This document shows, in pieces, positions 15,201 through 26,500 of a stretch of DNA of 64,000 bases. The translations under genes and the position numbers were made by a program. Each line of letters begins with the position of its first letter. The first letter of the stretch is position 1. The DNA comes from Onchocerca volvulus (lineage: Eukaryota; Nematoda; Chromadorea; Rhabditida; Onchocercidae), in assembly GCA_000499405.2 (NCBI GenBank), contig HG738137.1:16045601-16109600 (forward strand), given 5' to 3'. The notes under the pieces are model-generated. The model did no database searches, was not told the DNA's origin, and saw nothing but the letters and a program-made list of their open reading frames with translations.

Positions 15201-16565
15201 TCTCAAACATTTATCAATTTCGAAATTATCATATCTAATAGACAAAACATAAAAATTAGTATTTTGTTCAATAAATTTAATTAATTACTCGAAATGTGTC
15301 CTTTTTCAAATCATTAAAAATTAGTGAAGAAAATTAATATTTTTTTTAGTTCTTCATTGCTAATAATCTTTTATTCTTTCTTAATTTTGTTTTATAATAC
15401 AACTTAATATTTGTTAATTCAATTTTTTTTCAAATTTTTTTATCCTTAATTATTTACTCCATTCACTATTCTATCGTTATAATTCATTTTTATTGATTTA
15501 TTTAAAGAAATGATTTATACAAATGTGATAATATATAATTTATTATTCATATCTGATTCTGATTAAATATCCATAGCATGCCATGATTTTTCAAATTTTC
15601 TCCTCTTTATTTCCTCAATTTTTCACTTATTTTTAAGCAATCTTTTCTTATTCTAAACGATCACATGATCATCTGGAAGTATTTGAAAATTTTTGCTTTG
15701 CAATGCAGCAAAATTTCAATTTTAGATTTTAATTTCCGAAATGAAACAAACTTTTATGAGAGATCCAGAAATTGATAACTATCATTCGTGTAATTTTGCA
15801 TCTCAGTTCTATTAGGTTCAAAAACTCGATTGAATTTTAACTATCATCTTATTTACTAGAAAATCAACAATATTAGATATATGATGTAGTAGAATGCACT
15901 TGCAACATATGATGCCACCGTATACCGGATGTATTTGAAGTCTCATGAAACACTTCAACTTGTCGATTGTTGAAAATGTTATCAATTTTTCACCAAAAAT
16001 TTAAAATATGAAAAAATTTTAAAAGTTTTAAATGAATATATCAAAAATTTAATAGATATTTTTAAAAACTTTAATTGATTCTTTTTTTTTTTAATTTATT
16101 CATTTATTAAGTAATTATGGAATCAATGAGATTATGCTTATTTGCTCATTTGCTATTCGATGTTTTATTTTAATCTATCTATTTCATATGAAATATTTCA
16201 TCAATCATTAAATTATTTCCTATTAATTCATTAAATTACTTCTCTCATCAATTACTGCTGAATAGTTTAATACAAATTAAATTTCATTGCTTTCTTATTT
16301 TTTAATATTATTAATGATAATAGTCAATTTGATCTAATTTATAGCTATTTTCTCGTAATATTCCATAATACTTCCGGCTTTTGTCATCTGAATTGTTCCT
16401 TCTCGAGTTTAAATCTTGCTTCAAATAGAGAGCTTGAAGGCTAGAATGCGAAATTAAAATATCAGTAAGTTAGTAAGAAAGCTAGTTCGTTAGATCAGAT
16501 GGGAAAATCTTGAATGGGTTGGAAAAAGATGAGATGTAGTAAGGTTGAAATTGTCATAGATTAGT

Positions 16566-16605
16566 ATAATACGGCCTTTCTCTAATAATACGGCCTTTCT
16601 TCTAA
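16566..16605. repeat. short direct duplication
   Basis: A block reading approximately TAATACGGCCTTTCT is repeated after a few bases, in a locally GC-richer stretch (16380-16700). No coding frame spans it. Confidence 0.7.
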
Positions 16606-17326
16606 CTCTTGTCAGTCTGTCTAAGATGCTTTAACTTTTTGATATACAGCTGAGACTTTTGTTAGCTCGAGCTAAAGCTATCAATCCGCATTACTTCAAG
16701 TTTATGCCCTGCCCACCGTTCCATCGGCTTTCTTCTTCTTCTTCTTCTTGTTCTTCTTCATCTTTGCTGAATGTTACCTTTTTCCTTTTCATCAGGAAAA
16801 GTTCCTTCCAACTTATTACCGCTTTTTTGCTTTTTTTTTTTTCTGTCCTTTTGATCAATCTTCCGCCTCATTTATCCCATTGAAATGTTAGAAATAAAGA
16901 CAAATGAAAAGAATTTTTCCGCATTTTTAGTTCAGAAAAAGAAAAAGAAAAATCTTTGAATTAAAGCAACAAAAGGCATTTTCTTTCTCTCATACTGATA
17001 TATTACCTTACAAGGTCAAAGGTTAGTCAGTAGCTATGAAACTATGAGGGAAAGAATAATAGATCATAAGATTTATTTGTACAACAAATTAATTTCGTTT
17101 AATTGATGATATAGAATTAATTTGATTTGCTAATCAATAATTTATTTTCTTTTTTTTTTTTTTTTTATCAATTGATTTGCTAATTATCGGTCAACTTTTT
17201 TCTTTTTTAATTTCATACAAAAATGTTTTTGTATTATAACATTATTTATTGAATACTATTTTCTTTTCATAATAATTAGACTAAGAGATATTTTTCATTT
17301 CAAGTAAAGTGAAATCTAGAAAAAAA

Positions 17327-17327
<1 letters not shown>

Positions 17328-17375
<48 letters not shown>
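17328..17375. repeat. 48-base poly-A run
   Basis: Uninterrupted run of A residues, the longest homopolymer in the window, with further A-rich sequence on both sides (AAAAAAC before, CCGGAAAAAAC after). It could be a slippage-expanded tract or the tail of an old retro-insertion, but no recognisable element or target duplication flanks it. The true length is likely uncertain in any assembly. Confidence 0.9.
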
Positions 17376-17377
<2 letters not shown>

Positions 17378-20089
17378 GGAAAAAACAAAAAGAAATTTAG
17401 AAGATTAGCCAATTAACCTGCTTAAAACGATTAGAATCATTTTCTGTAAACTCTTAACAAGTAAATAAATCATTTCAGATAATCTGATAAAAATCTAACC
17501 GTAATTAGTTCATTTTAAGAAGATTTATATGTATACAGCACTCGTTATCTTTCACGCATTGCACTATCATTTGCGGGATTTTGATCGGGCAAATGATCAG
17601 AAATGATTATCCAAATAATGTTTGATTGATTGATTTGTAATGCGTATTAGAAATGATATTTATATCGTTTCAATTCTTTTTCATCTTATGCGTTTTTTTG
17701 TTTAAATATTTGAAATTTAAATATTTCTGACTTATTTTTTCTTTTTACTTTCAAAATTTCATAATTGTAACTGTATAAAATTTTATACGAAAATATACTT
17801 TTAGTAGTGGAAATTTTTTAGGATAAAAGCATTTTTTTTTTAAACGAATTTTCCTCGGTTCTTTTTTCCTTTTTTTTTTTTTTTTTTGTTTTTTCGGCGA
17901 AAAATACTAAAAAATTTTTTGGAAATTGTCCATTTGAAAGAGACATAATGGCGATATTAGCAATAGGATTAGAAAATGGGTGAATTCGATGCAATCTTTC
18001 ATTTTATGATAAAAGTTTATGGATATGAGTGGTAGAAGAAAAGATAGAATGCAAATGGAAAAAATTGGGAAAAGATGAAATGAAATTATAGATGGAAGTC
18101 CGATTTCCCATGTGTTGCTTTATCATTTCCTCGTATTTTTATTACTATCCTTTACTATATTATTACTAAAAAACAACAATGAATTTATTCGTTCATCGAA
18201 ATTTGAAAAATTTTTAGCAAAAATAAAATACTTAGCTTACTTACTTCTCAAAAATATAATTAATTTTTGATCGAGTTAATTTGTCGAGAAAGAACAAATA
18301 ACAATCTTCCTCAATTTTTTTTTTCTTGTTCTCTAATAAAAATTTGCATATTTTTAGATAAAAAGTTTTTTTTAATACTTTCTCTCTTTTTTTTGGCTAT
18401 TAAAAAAAAGTGAAATTAATCATTTCTTTTGTTAATTGTGAGTATTTTATCATTTGTTTTTTCCATATTAATTTCCGTTTTTTCGTTGTAATTATTTCGC
18501 AATTCGTTTTCTGGCATTTCTTGTTTTTCTTTTTTCTTTTTGCTGTGCTACTAAAAATATTAGATGTTTTAATATTAAAAGGAAAATAATTCCAAATGAA
18601 CGAATGACCTTACAATGGTCATTTATTAATAAACATATCATTAGATGGCAAATCTATCAGTCATATAATGATATATTTATTAAAAAATGACTTTTTGCTT
18701 CATTCTTCTCTATTTCTCCTCACCATTTCAAATGATTATTTTTTGTTTTTCTGTTTTTTTATTTTTTTGATTTTTTTTTTCGTTACTTTAAAGCAGTAAG
18801 ACTTCATTTGTAAGATTTAATTTGCGCCAAAACAATAAATTGACGAATTATCATTGAATCCACAAGAATTTTTAGTCTCATTGATTTTGACAGCACATAA
18901 CAACAACAATTCTATAAATGTGTATATTTGTATCTTCCAAGTACGGTAATAGATTGAATGGCTACCGAATACGGTAGAAGCGATAATGAATAAATGACAA
19001 TAATTAATTGTCAATAAATGCTTGTAAAATTACTACTATTTTCATCGATTTACTTTTATGTTATAGTTGTTTTCTTAATATTTTACCATTTTTCATTGTA
19101 TTTTTTGATATATTAAAGTTGTTCGTTCTTTCTTTTTTTTCTTTTTCTTTCTCTCTCTCTCTCTTTCTTTCTTTTACTCAACTATATGAACTTAAATGAA
19201 TTGTATTTTATATTGTAAAAATACGGAACATAATTTTGCTCGAACTCTTTGAATTTACCTTCATTATTTCTCATCTCTTATCCTATTTGACCTTTTCTTT
19301 TTTTTCTTTTTTTCTTTTTTCTTTTTTTAAAGAAAGCAATGATTTTGAGCTACTTGAATAAAGTTGTCGTAGCTTTCTTTTCAATTACAAAATCAATTTG
19401 AAGTTTGTATTTGTTAGAAATTCAGGTGCTATTCGATTATTTCTATGCTAACAAACTAAAGCAATTCTTGTGTATTCATTATCTTTTAAAACACTTTTCT
19501 TCTATTAAAATTATGAGATGGGAAAAAAAAGAAAGAAAAAAGAACGAAAATCTTTTATAAAGCATAAAATTGATTAGATAATTCTACAAATTTTTCAGTC
19601 AAATTTTAATTCTGAAAAGTTAAAATATTTCACTACTAATGTTTAATAGATTGTTTCCTAAATGCAAATTGCCTTTTCGCCTTTAATTCATTTCAATATA
19701 TCACGAAAAAAATTTTTTTTGGTAGCATCACTGATCGGGTTATCCATCTTTAAAATTGAAGAATTTTCTTCCTTTTTCATTCTTTGACCTAAAATTTTTT
19801 CTTCCCTCTTTATTTTACTCATTTAAATTAGATACAAAATCAATACACACCTTGACTAATAATAAGTAAATGTAAATGTGAAAAACAAAAACTGCTTTTT
19901 TTCTTTTGCAATATTTCAAATTATTTCAATCGTTGATTTGATATGTAACTTTATTACTTATTAACATTTAAAGCATTCATTTCAAATCTTTGATTTAATT
20001 AATTTTCTTGACTATTTATACATTGGCTAAAATCAAACATGGACAACAATTTTATAGAGTAAGCAAATTTTGCATGATATTTGTGAAAA

Positions 20090-20145
20090 GCGAATGACGA
20101 ATAGCGAATGATGAGTAGCGAATGACGAATAGCGAATTACGAGTA
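20090..20145. repeat. 14-bp tandem repeat, four units
   Basis: Four head-to-tail units of 14 bp. Units 1 and 3 are identical (GCGAATGACGAATA). Units 2 and 4 are variants with GAGTA in place of GAATA, and a T for C or G in the middle. The alternation suggests that a 28-bp pair was duplicated. GC is higher than in the flanks. Confidence 0.9.
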
Positions 20146-22825
20146 GTTTACATATGCGATATATTTCTCCCCCCTTTTCATGAAATAAAATGCAAAATTT
20201 CAACGAAATGATTTAAGATTATATGTTGAAATGCGATTTGAAGGAAAAAAAAAAAACTTTTGCTAGCATTCTTCAATATTCGGAATGGTCAATAATAAAA
20301 AAATGTGTATTGAAATAATTAAAACAATGTTGACAAATCAAAGTTATAAAGTTGAAGATTTTAATTTTTTAAAGACATATTTTAAATTTAATCTGAAAAT
20401 GATGTTTCATGTCAAATTTGTTCTAAAAATTAACAATAAGAAAAGCAAAATATCAACAAATAATATAGCGAAAAACTATTGTTTATAATTTACTTAACTG
20501 AAAATACATTTTGAAATGAGTTAAGAGAATTATGAATCAATTTCAATGTTTTTCTTCAGTTTAGAAAACGTATATGTAATCGAGAACTTCCTACTGTAAC
20601 CGAATCACTTTTTATTCTGTTTACTTGTTTCAAGGCAATCATTTCCTAGTATTGCAAACTTCTTATTCCGATTCACTTCCTTCCTTCCTCTTCCTATTTC
20701 AAAAATTTTGAGAAAAAAAAAAAAGAAAAAAAAAGAAAAAAGACAGTATTTCAATTCGGCGCCAATACAAATGAATGAAAGATTTTCCCATATGCTGTCA
20801 TATTTTTTTTATTTTTTTGTTTTAAATTTTCTTTCTCTTTTCTTTTCAAAAATAATTCTCTAAAAAAAATTTTTGAAAAGTTGTCCTTTTCATTCATTGA
20901 ATGGAGTAAAATTTTCCAAAAAGAAAAGAAAGAAAAAACTTTTTGTTATTTCGACCTAAAAAAATTATTTTGTTTCACATGAAAATCCAATCATATCCTA
21001 TCAACTTATCATCTTATTTCAATCTATAAAGGAAGAAAAAAAAGAATTCATTTTTTCTTTTTTTTTTTTTTTTTTTTGAAATAAGGCGGTAAGCATTGGT
21101 GATAATTTATGGTGCGCAATCAACAATTGGCGCATTTGAAGTTTGGAAATGAAAAATTGAGGAATGTAAACCACACCCAATCATCAGATATATTTTTCCC
21201 ATTTTTCTTCAACTGATCATCATCAAATTTGACAAGCCTACCATCTTTCTCTCTTCTTCTTCCATCTCTCTCCCCTTTTTTTTTCTCCTTTACCTTTACG
21301 TGTACCCCCGCACCTGAACAAATTCTCTTAAAATATTTGTTTTTGGGGGAAAAAGTTATGAAATGAAGAAAAACAAAAAAACATTTAACAATTTTAGTTG
21401 AACATTTCTCTTTTTTTTTTTTTTTTTTTCTCCTTAATATGACAATTATCAATTGTAAGCCAACTAATTACCGTTTCATTAAGTTTGTTTGATTATTTTT
21501 ATTTCCTTCTATTCAATGTCTTTACACTAATTTCTTTTTTCTTTTTGTTCCGTTCGTTTCATTTCCTCTTTTCTTTTTTTTTTTTTTTTGTTTGTTCCGG
21601 TTAGTTTTTTAACTAATTTGCGCATATATTTCCTGATAATTAATTAGTGTGGTTGATTATTGCACCGAAAATTTTCATATTATTTTTGCATGAAAAATAA
21701 AATGGATATATTAAAACAATGTGGACAAAAAAATCATATATTCGATTGAAAAATTAATCATTTGCAATGAATTGATTGCTTTTTTTTTAATTTTTTTTTT
21801 TTCTTTTTGTCAAGCTGACGAAAAGTCCGATAAATTCTCTTTTAATCAAATGAATAAAATCCAGTATTTTAGTCTAGTTGAAAGCTTAAAATACATTGAT
21901 ATTTTATGGTGATTTTTATTAACATCAAATATTTGTCTGGATTATTATCATATTATCACAAATTCTTGTCATTATTACATCTGTTATTCGTTATCACTCG
22001 AATTTTCACTTATCACATTATCATCATTCTCACACTGCATCATCCAGATTCCTACTTAGTGATATGATTCAAATGCTGAACGATAGATGTGATAAAAAGT
22101 TTTGCAAAGATAAAAGCAGAAAATTGAAGACGAAAAGATTGCTATTGCTTCTAAAATAATTTGCGTAATCCATCAATTACAATTTAGATGATAAAATTTG
22201 CAACTTTTATACTATTCAAATCAAAACCTTAAATATGAGAAAACAATCCAAATGATGTTTGGATCATTTTATTGCATATGCATTTATTTATTATTAGCAT
22301 TATTCGCTATTTCAACAATTCATTTTTATTGGATCAGATCAGATCAAATAAATAATTTATGGATGAGCTGTTGCATTCTTTCTTTTGATTGTCGAATTAT
22401 TACAGCAATTTTTATGACATATAATTTATGCTTTTCATCTCATTGGATTTTCTCCATCTTTTTCTTACCTTGATAAAATATTTTTATTTTATGCTATTAT
22501 GATGAAAAAAATGACGATATTAATAATCTAAATTAATCAACACTTAGAATTGATGTGTAACAGTTAATGAAAGAAGCTAAATTTACCTAACAGCTTAATT
22601 TTCAAACTAAATTTAACCTATTCCTTTTTTTTTTTAATTTAAAACTCAACTTTTCAAGTTTACAATCTCAACGATAGAGTTATAATTGATGAACTGCATT
22701 CATTATCATTTACCTATATCAATTAGGTTGCTGAAGGAATCAATTAATTTTAAACGAATATTTAAAATTAAAAAGTGATATTCTGAGCGATTAATTTGTT
22801 TACATTGATAATAAATATTTGAACA

Positions 22826-22850
22826 TTTTTTTTTTCATTTTTTTTTGCAG
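22826..22850 (+). promoter_or_regulatory. strong splice acceptor in the 5' leader of the zinc-finger gene
   Basis: A long T tract ends in TTTTTTGCAG at 22841-22850, 243 bases before the start codon at 23094, and no paired donor is obvious nearby. In nematodes such an isolated acceptor commonly receives a trans-spliced leader, but a cis-spliced 5' UTR exon further upstream would look the same. A second, weaker acceptor (TTTTTTACCAG) ends at about 22931. Confidence 0.5.
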
Positions 22851-22865
22851 AATAACTATTGATCG

Positions 22866-22907
22866 ATGATGTTAAACAAAATTTTCAAACAATTTCATTG
22901 GAGTTGA
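22866..22907 (+). promoter_or_regulatory. upstream ORF in the 5' leader
   Basis: If the leader starts at 22851, its first ATG (22866) opens a 13-codon frame ending in TGA at 22905-22907. Two more short ATG frames follow at 22961-22987 and 22968-22976. Upstream ORFs in this position usually reduce translation of the main frame. Use of the alternative acceptor near 22931 would remove the first one. Confidence 0.4.
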
Positions 22908-23093
22908 CGATTTTATTGATTTTTTTACCAGGAACAGCCTTTCGGTATATCCGGTATTTAATGCTAAATGCTATAATCATCATTTAACGTTTTCGAAAAC
23001 GGAAGATATTAATTTTAAAAGAAAACGAAAAAAACCGAAAAAAAAAAGAAAGAAAAACGAGGAGGAAAAGATTTGATATAAAATATTTCAAAA

Positions 23094-23550
23094 ATGGAAG
23101 TACATCAATCACTTCCGGCACGATATTTACATAATCCATATTTGGTCAAAACTGAAACAACATTGCAACAACAACAACAACAAATTCTTCCATCTCAAAC
23201 AGTAGTAGTAGCAGTAACTACAACAAATCAACAACAATCAACTTCATCCGGTATTTCCGAATCATGTTCCTTACCATCATCATCATCATCATCATCATCA
23301 TCATTATCATCATCATCATCGTCATCATCAGTATCATCCAATCAGCGTGCAATAACGCATACTGTAAATGCAACAAACAGCAATAGTAGCAGCAATAATA
23401 ACAATAACAACAACAACAACAGCAACAACAACAACAACAACAACAACAACATCGATGATAGTAATAATAAGAATGAGAATAACAATAATAATAATAATAG
23501 TAATAATAATATTAGCAATATGCAACAACAACAATCTGGCAATGGTCCTG
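23094..23550 (+). CDS. zinc-finger gene exon 1: Gln/Ser/Asn-rich N terminus
   Basis: Starts MEVHQSLPARYLHNPYLVKT, which is non-repetitive and likely the conserved N-terminal piece. Then come a run of about six Gln (from 23166), a long Ser run (about 23274-23340, TCA codons) and a long Asn run (about 23394-23520, AAC/AAT codons), ending QQQQSGNGP before the donor at 23551 (phase 1). The repeats are nearly pure codon repeats, so their length is expected to vary among individuals. Open frames in the other frames here (for example poly-Leu and poly-Val on the minus strand) are only shadows of the repeats. Confidence 0.8.
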
Positions 23551-26500
23551 GTAAATTTTTGTTGCATTATTTGTTGTAAGAGTAAAATTTAGGAAATTAA
23601 TTTTTGATTAATTTGATGAATTTAGAAATTGTAAAATGAATAAATTTAAGAAAGAATAATGAAAAAATTTTATTAAAGCAAAAAATAAACAAATTTCAGA
23701 TTAAAATTTTCATATTATAATAAATTTCAGCAGAAATAGTTATGAATAATGTAATTGAGAATATGATATTAATACTAAGAAGGCATTTGTGATTCGTAGA
23801 TGGAATAAACATTTAAATATTCATAAATTATTCGATGATAAGTAAAATTTAAGAAAATGATTTTGAAAATTTTGATAAATTTAAGAATTTACTTTTTTAA
23901 ACCATAACTATTTCTTACATGTTGGTAAATGTTGAAAAAAAATCAAAATAGCAAAAAAAAAAATTAAAATTCTTTAACTTAAATTGAAGAATAAATGTGA
24001 AAATAATCAGAAAATTTAGATCAGCTGATAATTTTGATTTGATATTTAGGATTAAATTTGATATTTAAAATATGATAGTTTGCCATTTTAAATTTGATAA
24101 TTTGATATTTTGGAATTTGATATCCATGAAAATAATGCATGACGATTCACGATACGCTATCTTATCTTTCATTCTATTTCTTCTAAAATGTTTTGTTTTA
24201 ACTTTCGTCAAAAATTTCATTTTTATCAAAAATTTCATACTCCCCTTAATCTAGTACATTTACTTTGATGGTTAAAAGTTAAAATCAAATAAATACGCAA
24301 ATGCTCACATTAGTTCATTGCGTTTAAACTTATGTTATTTGAAAAAAAAAATTTATGAGACGTAAAATTTACTTTTTTTCCTTTTTTTTTTCTAAATTTT
24401 TCGCAAAAAAAAAGAACAAAAAAAAGAAATGAAATGAAAACTGATAAATCATAAATGATACACGTGAAATTTCACGTATATACATTCATTACTTTTTAGA
24501 TAAATCATACGTAATTAAGTAATATTTAATTGATAATTACAACGTGACAACGATTAAAACTGTAAATTTTTTTTTCTTTGAAACAAATTTTCCAATTAAA
24601 AGATTAATAACCCTTGTTTTTGTTTTTGTTTTTGATTTTTTTTTTACCAAAATTAATTGATGTTAATTGTTTTCTAGTAGTAACAACAAACTATCGATTA
24701 TATGGTCATAATATAGCAATGATAACTGCTACAGCATCAACTACTAATTCTCAAGTTGCACATTCATCATCCTCAAATATCCATCAAAATGGTAAATTTT
24801 TCTTTCTTTTTTTTTTGTTTTTAATTTTGACATATTTTTCCATACCTGTATATTTACCATGAAAATCCACGTATCTAACGTCTAAATACACGGATAAACG
24901 TCTCGAATAGATACGATACATGAACAAATACTATAATTTCTTACTTTTGTATTTTATAATTTTATTTACTTTAAAATTTAAATTTGATTTGATTTAAAAA
25001 AAAGTTATTTTATTATCTAATTTCACATTTTTTTATTATTTTGATAGAATCTTTTTTTTTTTTGGATCTCATATCACATCTTAGAATTCAAATTTGTCAA
25101 TAAAGTTTGAATATTCTTCATACATAATTTTTAAAAATTTATTTAAAACAAAAGAAGTAAAAATTGATGCAATTATTGTCATCATATAATTTCATTTAGA
25201 TATAAAATTTTAGTTAAAGAATATTATTGATATTTTAAACGCATTCATAACGCAATAAGAAAATAATAAATTCATTAAGACTTTATCTATATTTTTTCAT
25301 GCTTTTTTTTCGTTTAATTTTATACAGTAATCAATAAATACTAATTAATTTGATTTGATCACTACTTCCTGTTTCTTTTTTTTTTTAGGAAGGCCATTAA
25401 CACTTGATCGTAAACGACCGTATAATTGCAATATGTGCTCATCACGATTTGGCTCTAAAATGGAACTTGAAGAACATCAAAATTCACATACTGGCGAGAA
25501 ACCTTTCGAATGCAATGTATTGTATTTTTTTTTTAATTTTTATACAAAAAACAAAAATTAAACTAATTATTTTAATTTCTTATCATATTTTTTTTTGTGA
25601 TTCAGTAGTAATAGGGCTACCAACCGGAAACAGATGGACAACGAAGTCAACGGTATGAAATCGTATTCCAGTTTGTTTGAAAACTTTTATAAATCATTAT
25701 ATTCAGAAATAGTTATTACTAAACATAAATGATAAAGGAGTATTTTCAGTTTATCATATTACATTTTTTCAAAATTACCATATCATTACAAACTATCAAA
25801 TGTATTTCAAATGTGAAATATACTTATTTAGATAGAAAATTTTAATAATATAAATCATATTGGAAATATTTAATCCAATTTTCATACACTACAACTACTT
25901 CCTGAGCTTTATCATGACACATGTTTACATCTGTGTAACAAAATAAATAAATGATAACAAATTTGTGTGATATATTAAGCTTTTGATTACAAGATTGTTG
26001 CCAAAAGTTCATTTTTCTATTTTCATACACATTACGTATCATTCTTTCAAAAAAAAAGCAAAAAAAAAAGAAAAGAAAAAAAGAGAAAAACGACAAGAAA
26101 AAAATAGAGATAAATTATCACCATATAAATTTGTAAACGGATATTTTAATTTCCATATTTAAGCCTAAATTTTCAAAGTTTTTATTAAAAAATAAAGTAC
26201 TATATTTGAATTCAATTAGTTAGAATTTTAAAATACAATAAATTTATAATCTAATTCTTCTCAAGTATTTCAATCATTTTTTGATATTTAAAAAAAAAAA
26301 AAAAAGCAAAATATTACGAAATATTACGTGAAAATTAAACTGATTGATTGTTACAGATGTGTAAAGCACGATTCAATCGTCGTTCAACACTTTGGAATCA
26401 TAAACGTATCCATTCGGATGATAAACCATTTGAATGTAATGTATGTCGGATGACGTTTAAATGGAAGAATTCGCTAAAATGTCACAAAGAAATGCATCAA

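Noticed and set aside
20090..20145. CRISPR-like array
   Set aside because: The 14-bp units are directly adjacent with no spacers, in a eukaryotic context.
21120..21452. 110-codon minus-strand frame with Lys/Glu/Arg-rich content
   Set aside because: Built from T runs and CTTCTTC stretches read backwards. No domain, no splice partner, no poly-A context.
23334..23567. Minus-strand and alternate-frame open frames of 66-77 codons (poly-Leu, poly-Val/Ile) in zinc-finger exon 1
   Set aside because: They are the other-frame and reverse-strand readings of the TCA, CAA and AAC repeats, with no signal of their own.
25604..25658. Possible extra exon after GTGATTCAG, inside the intron that splits finger 2
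   Set aside because: Including it would break the finger between its two cysteines. The joined exons 3 and 4 give a perfect C2H2 finger without it.
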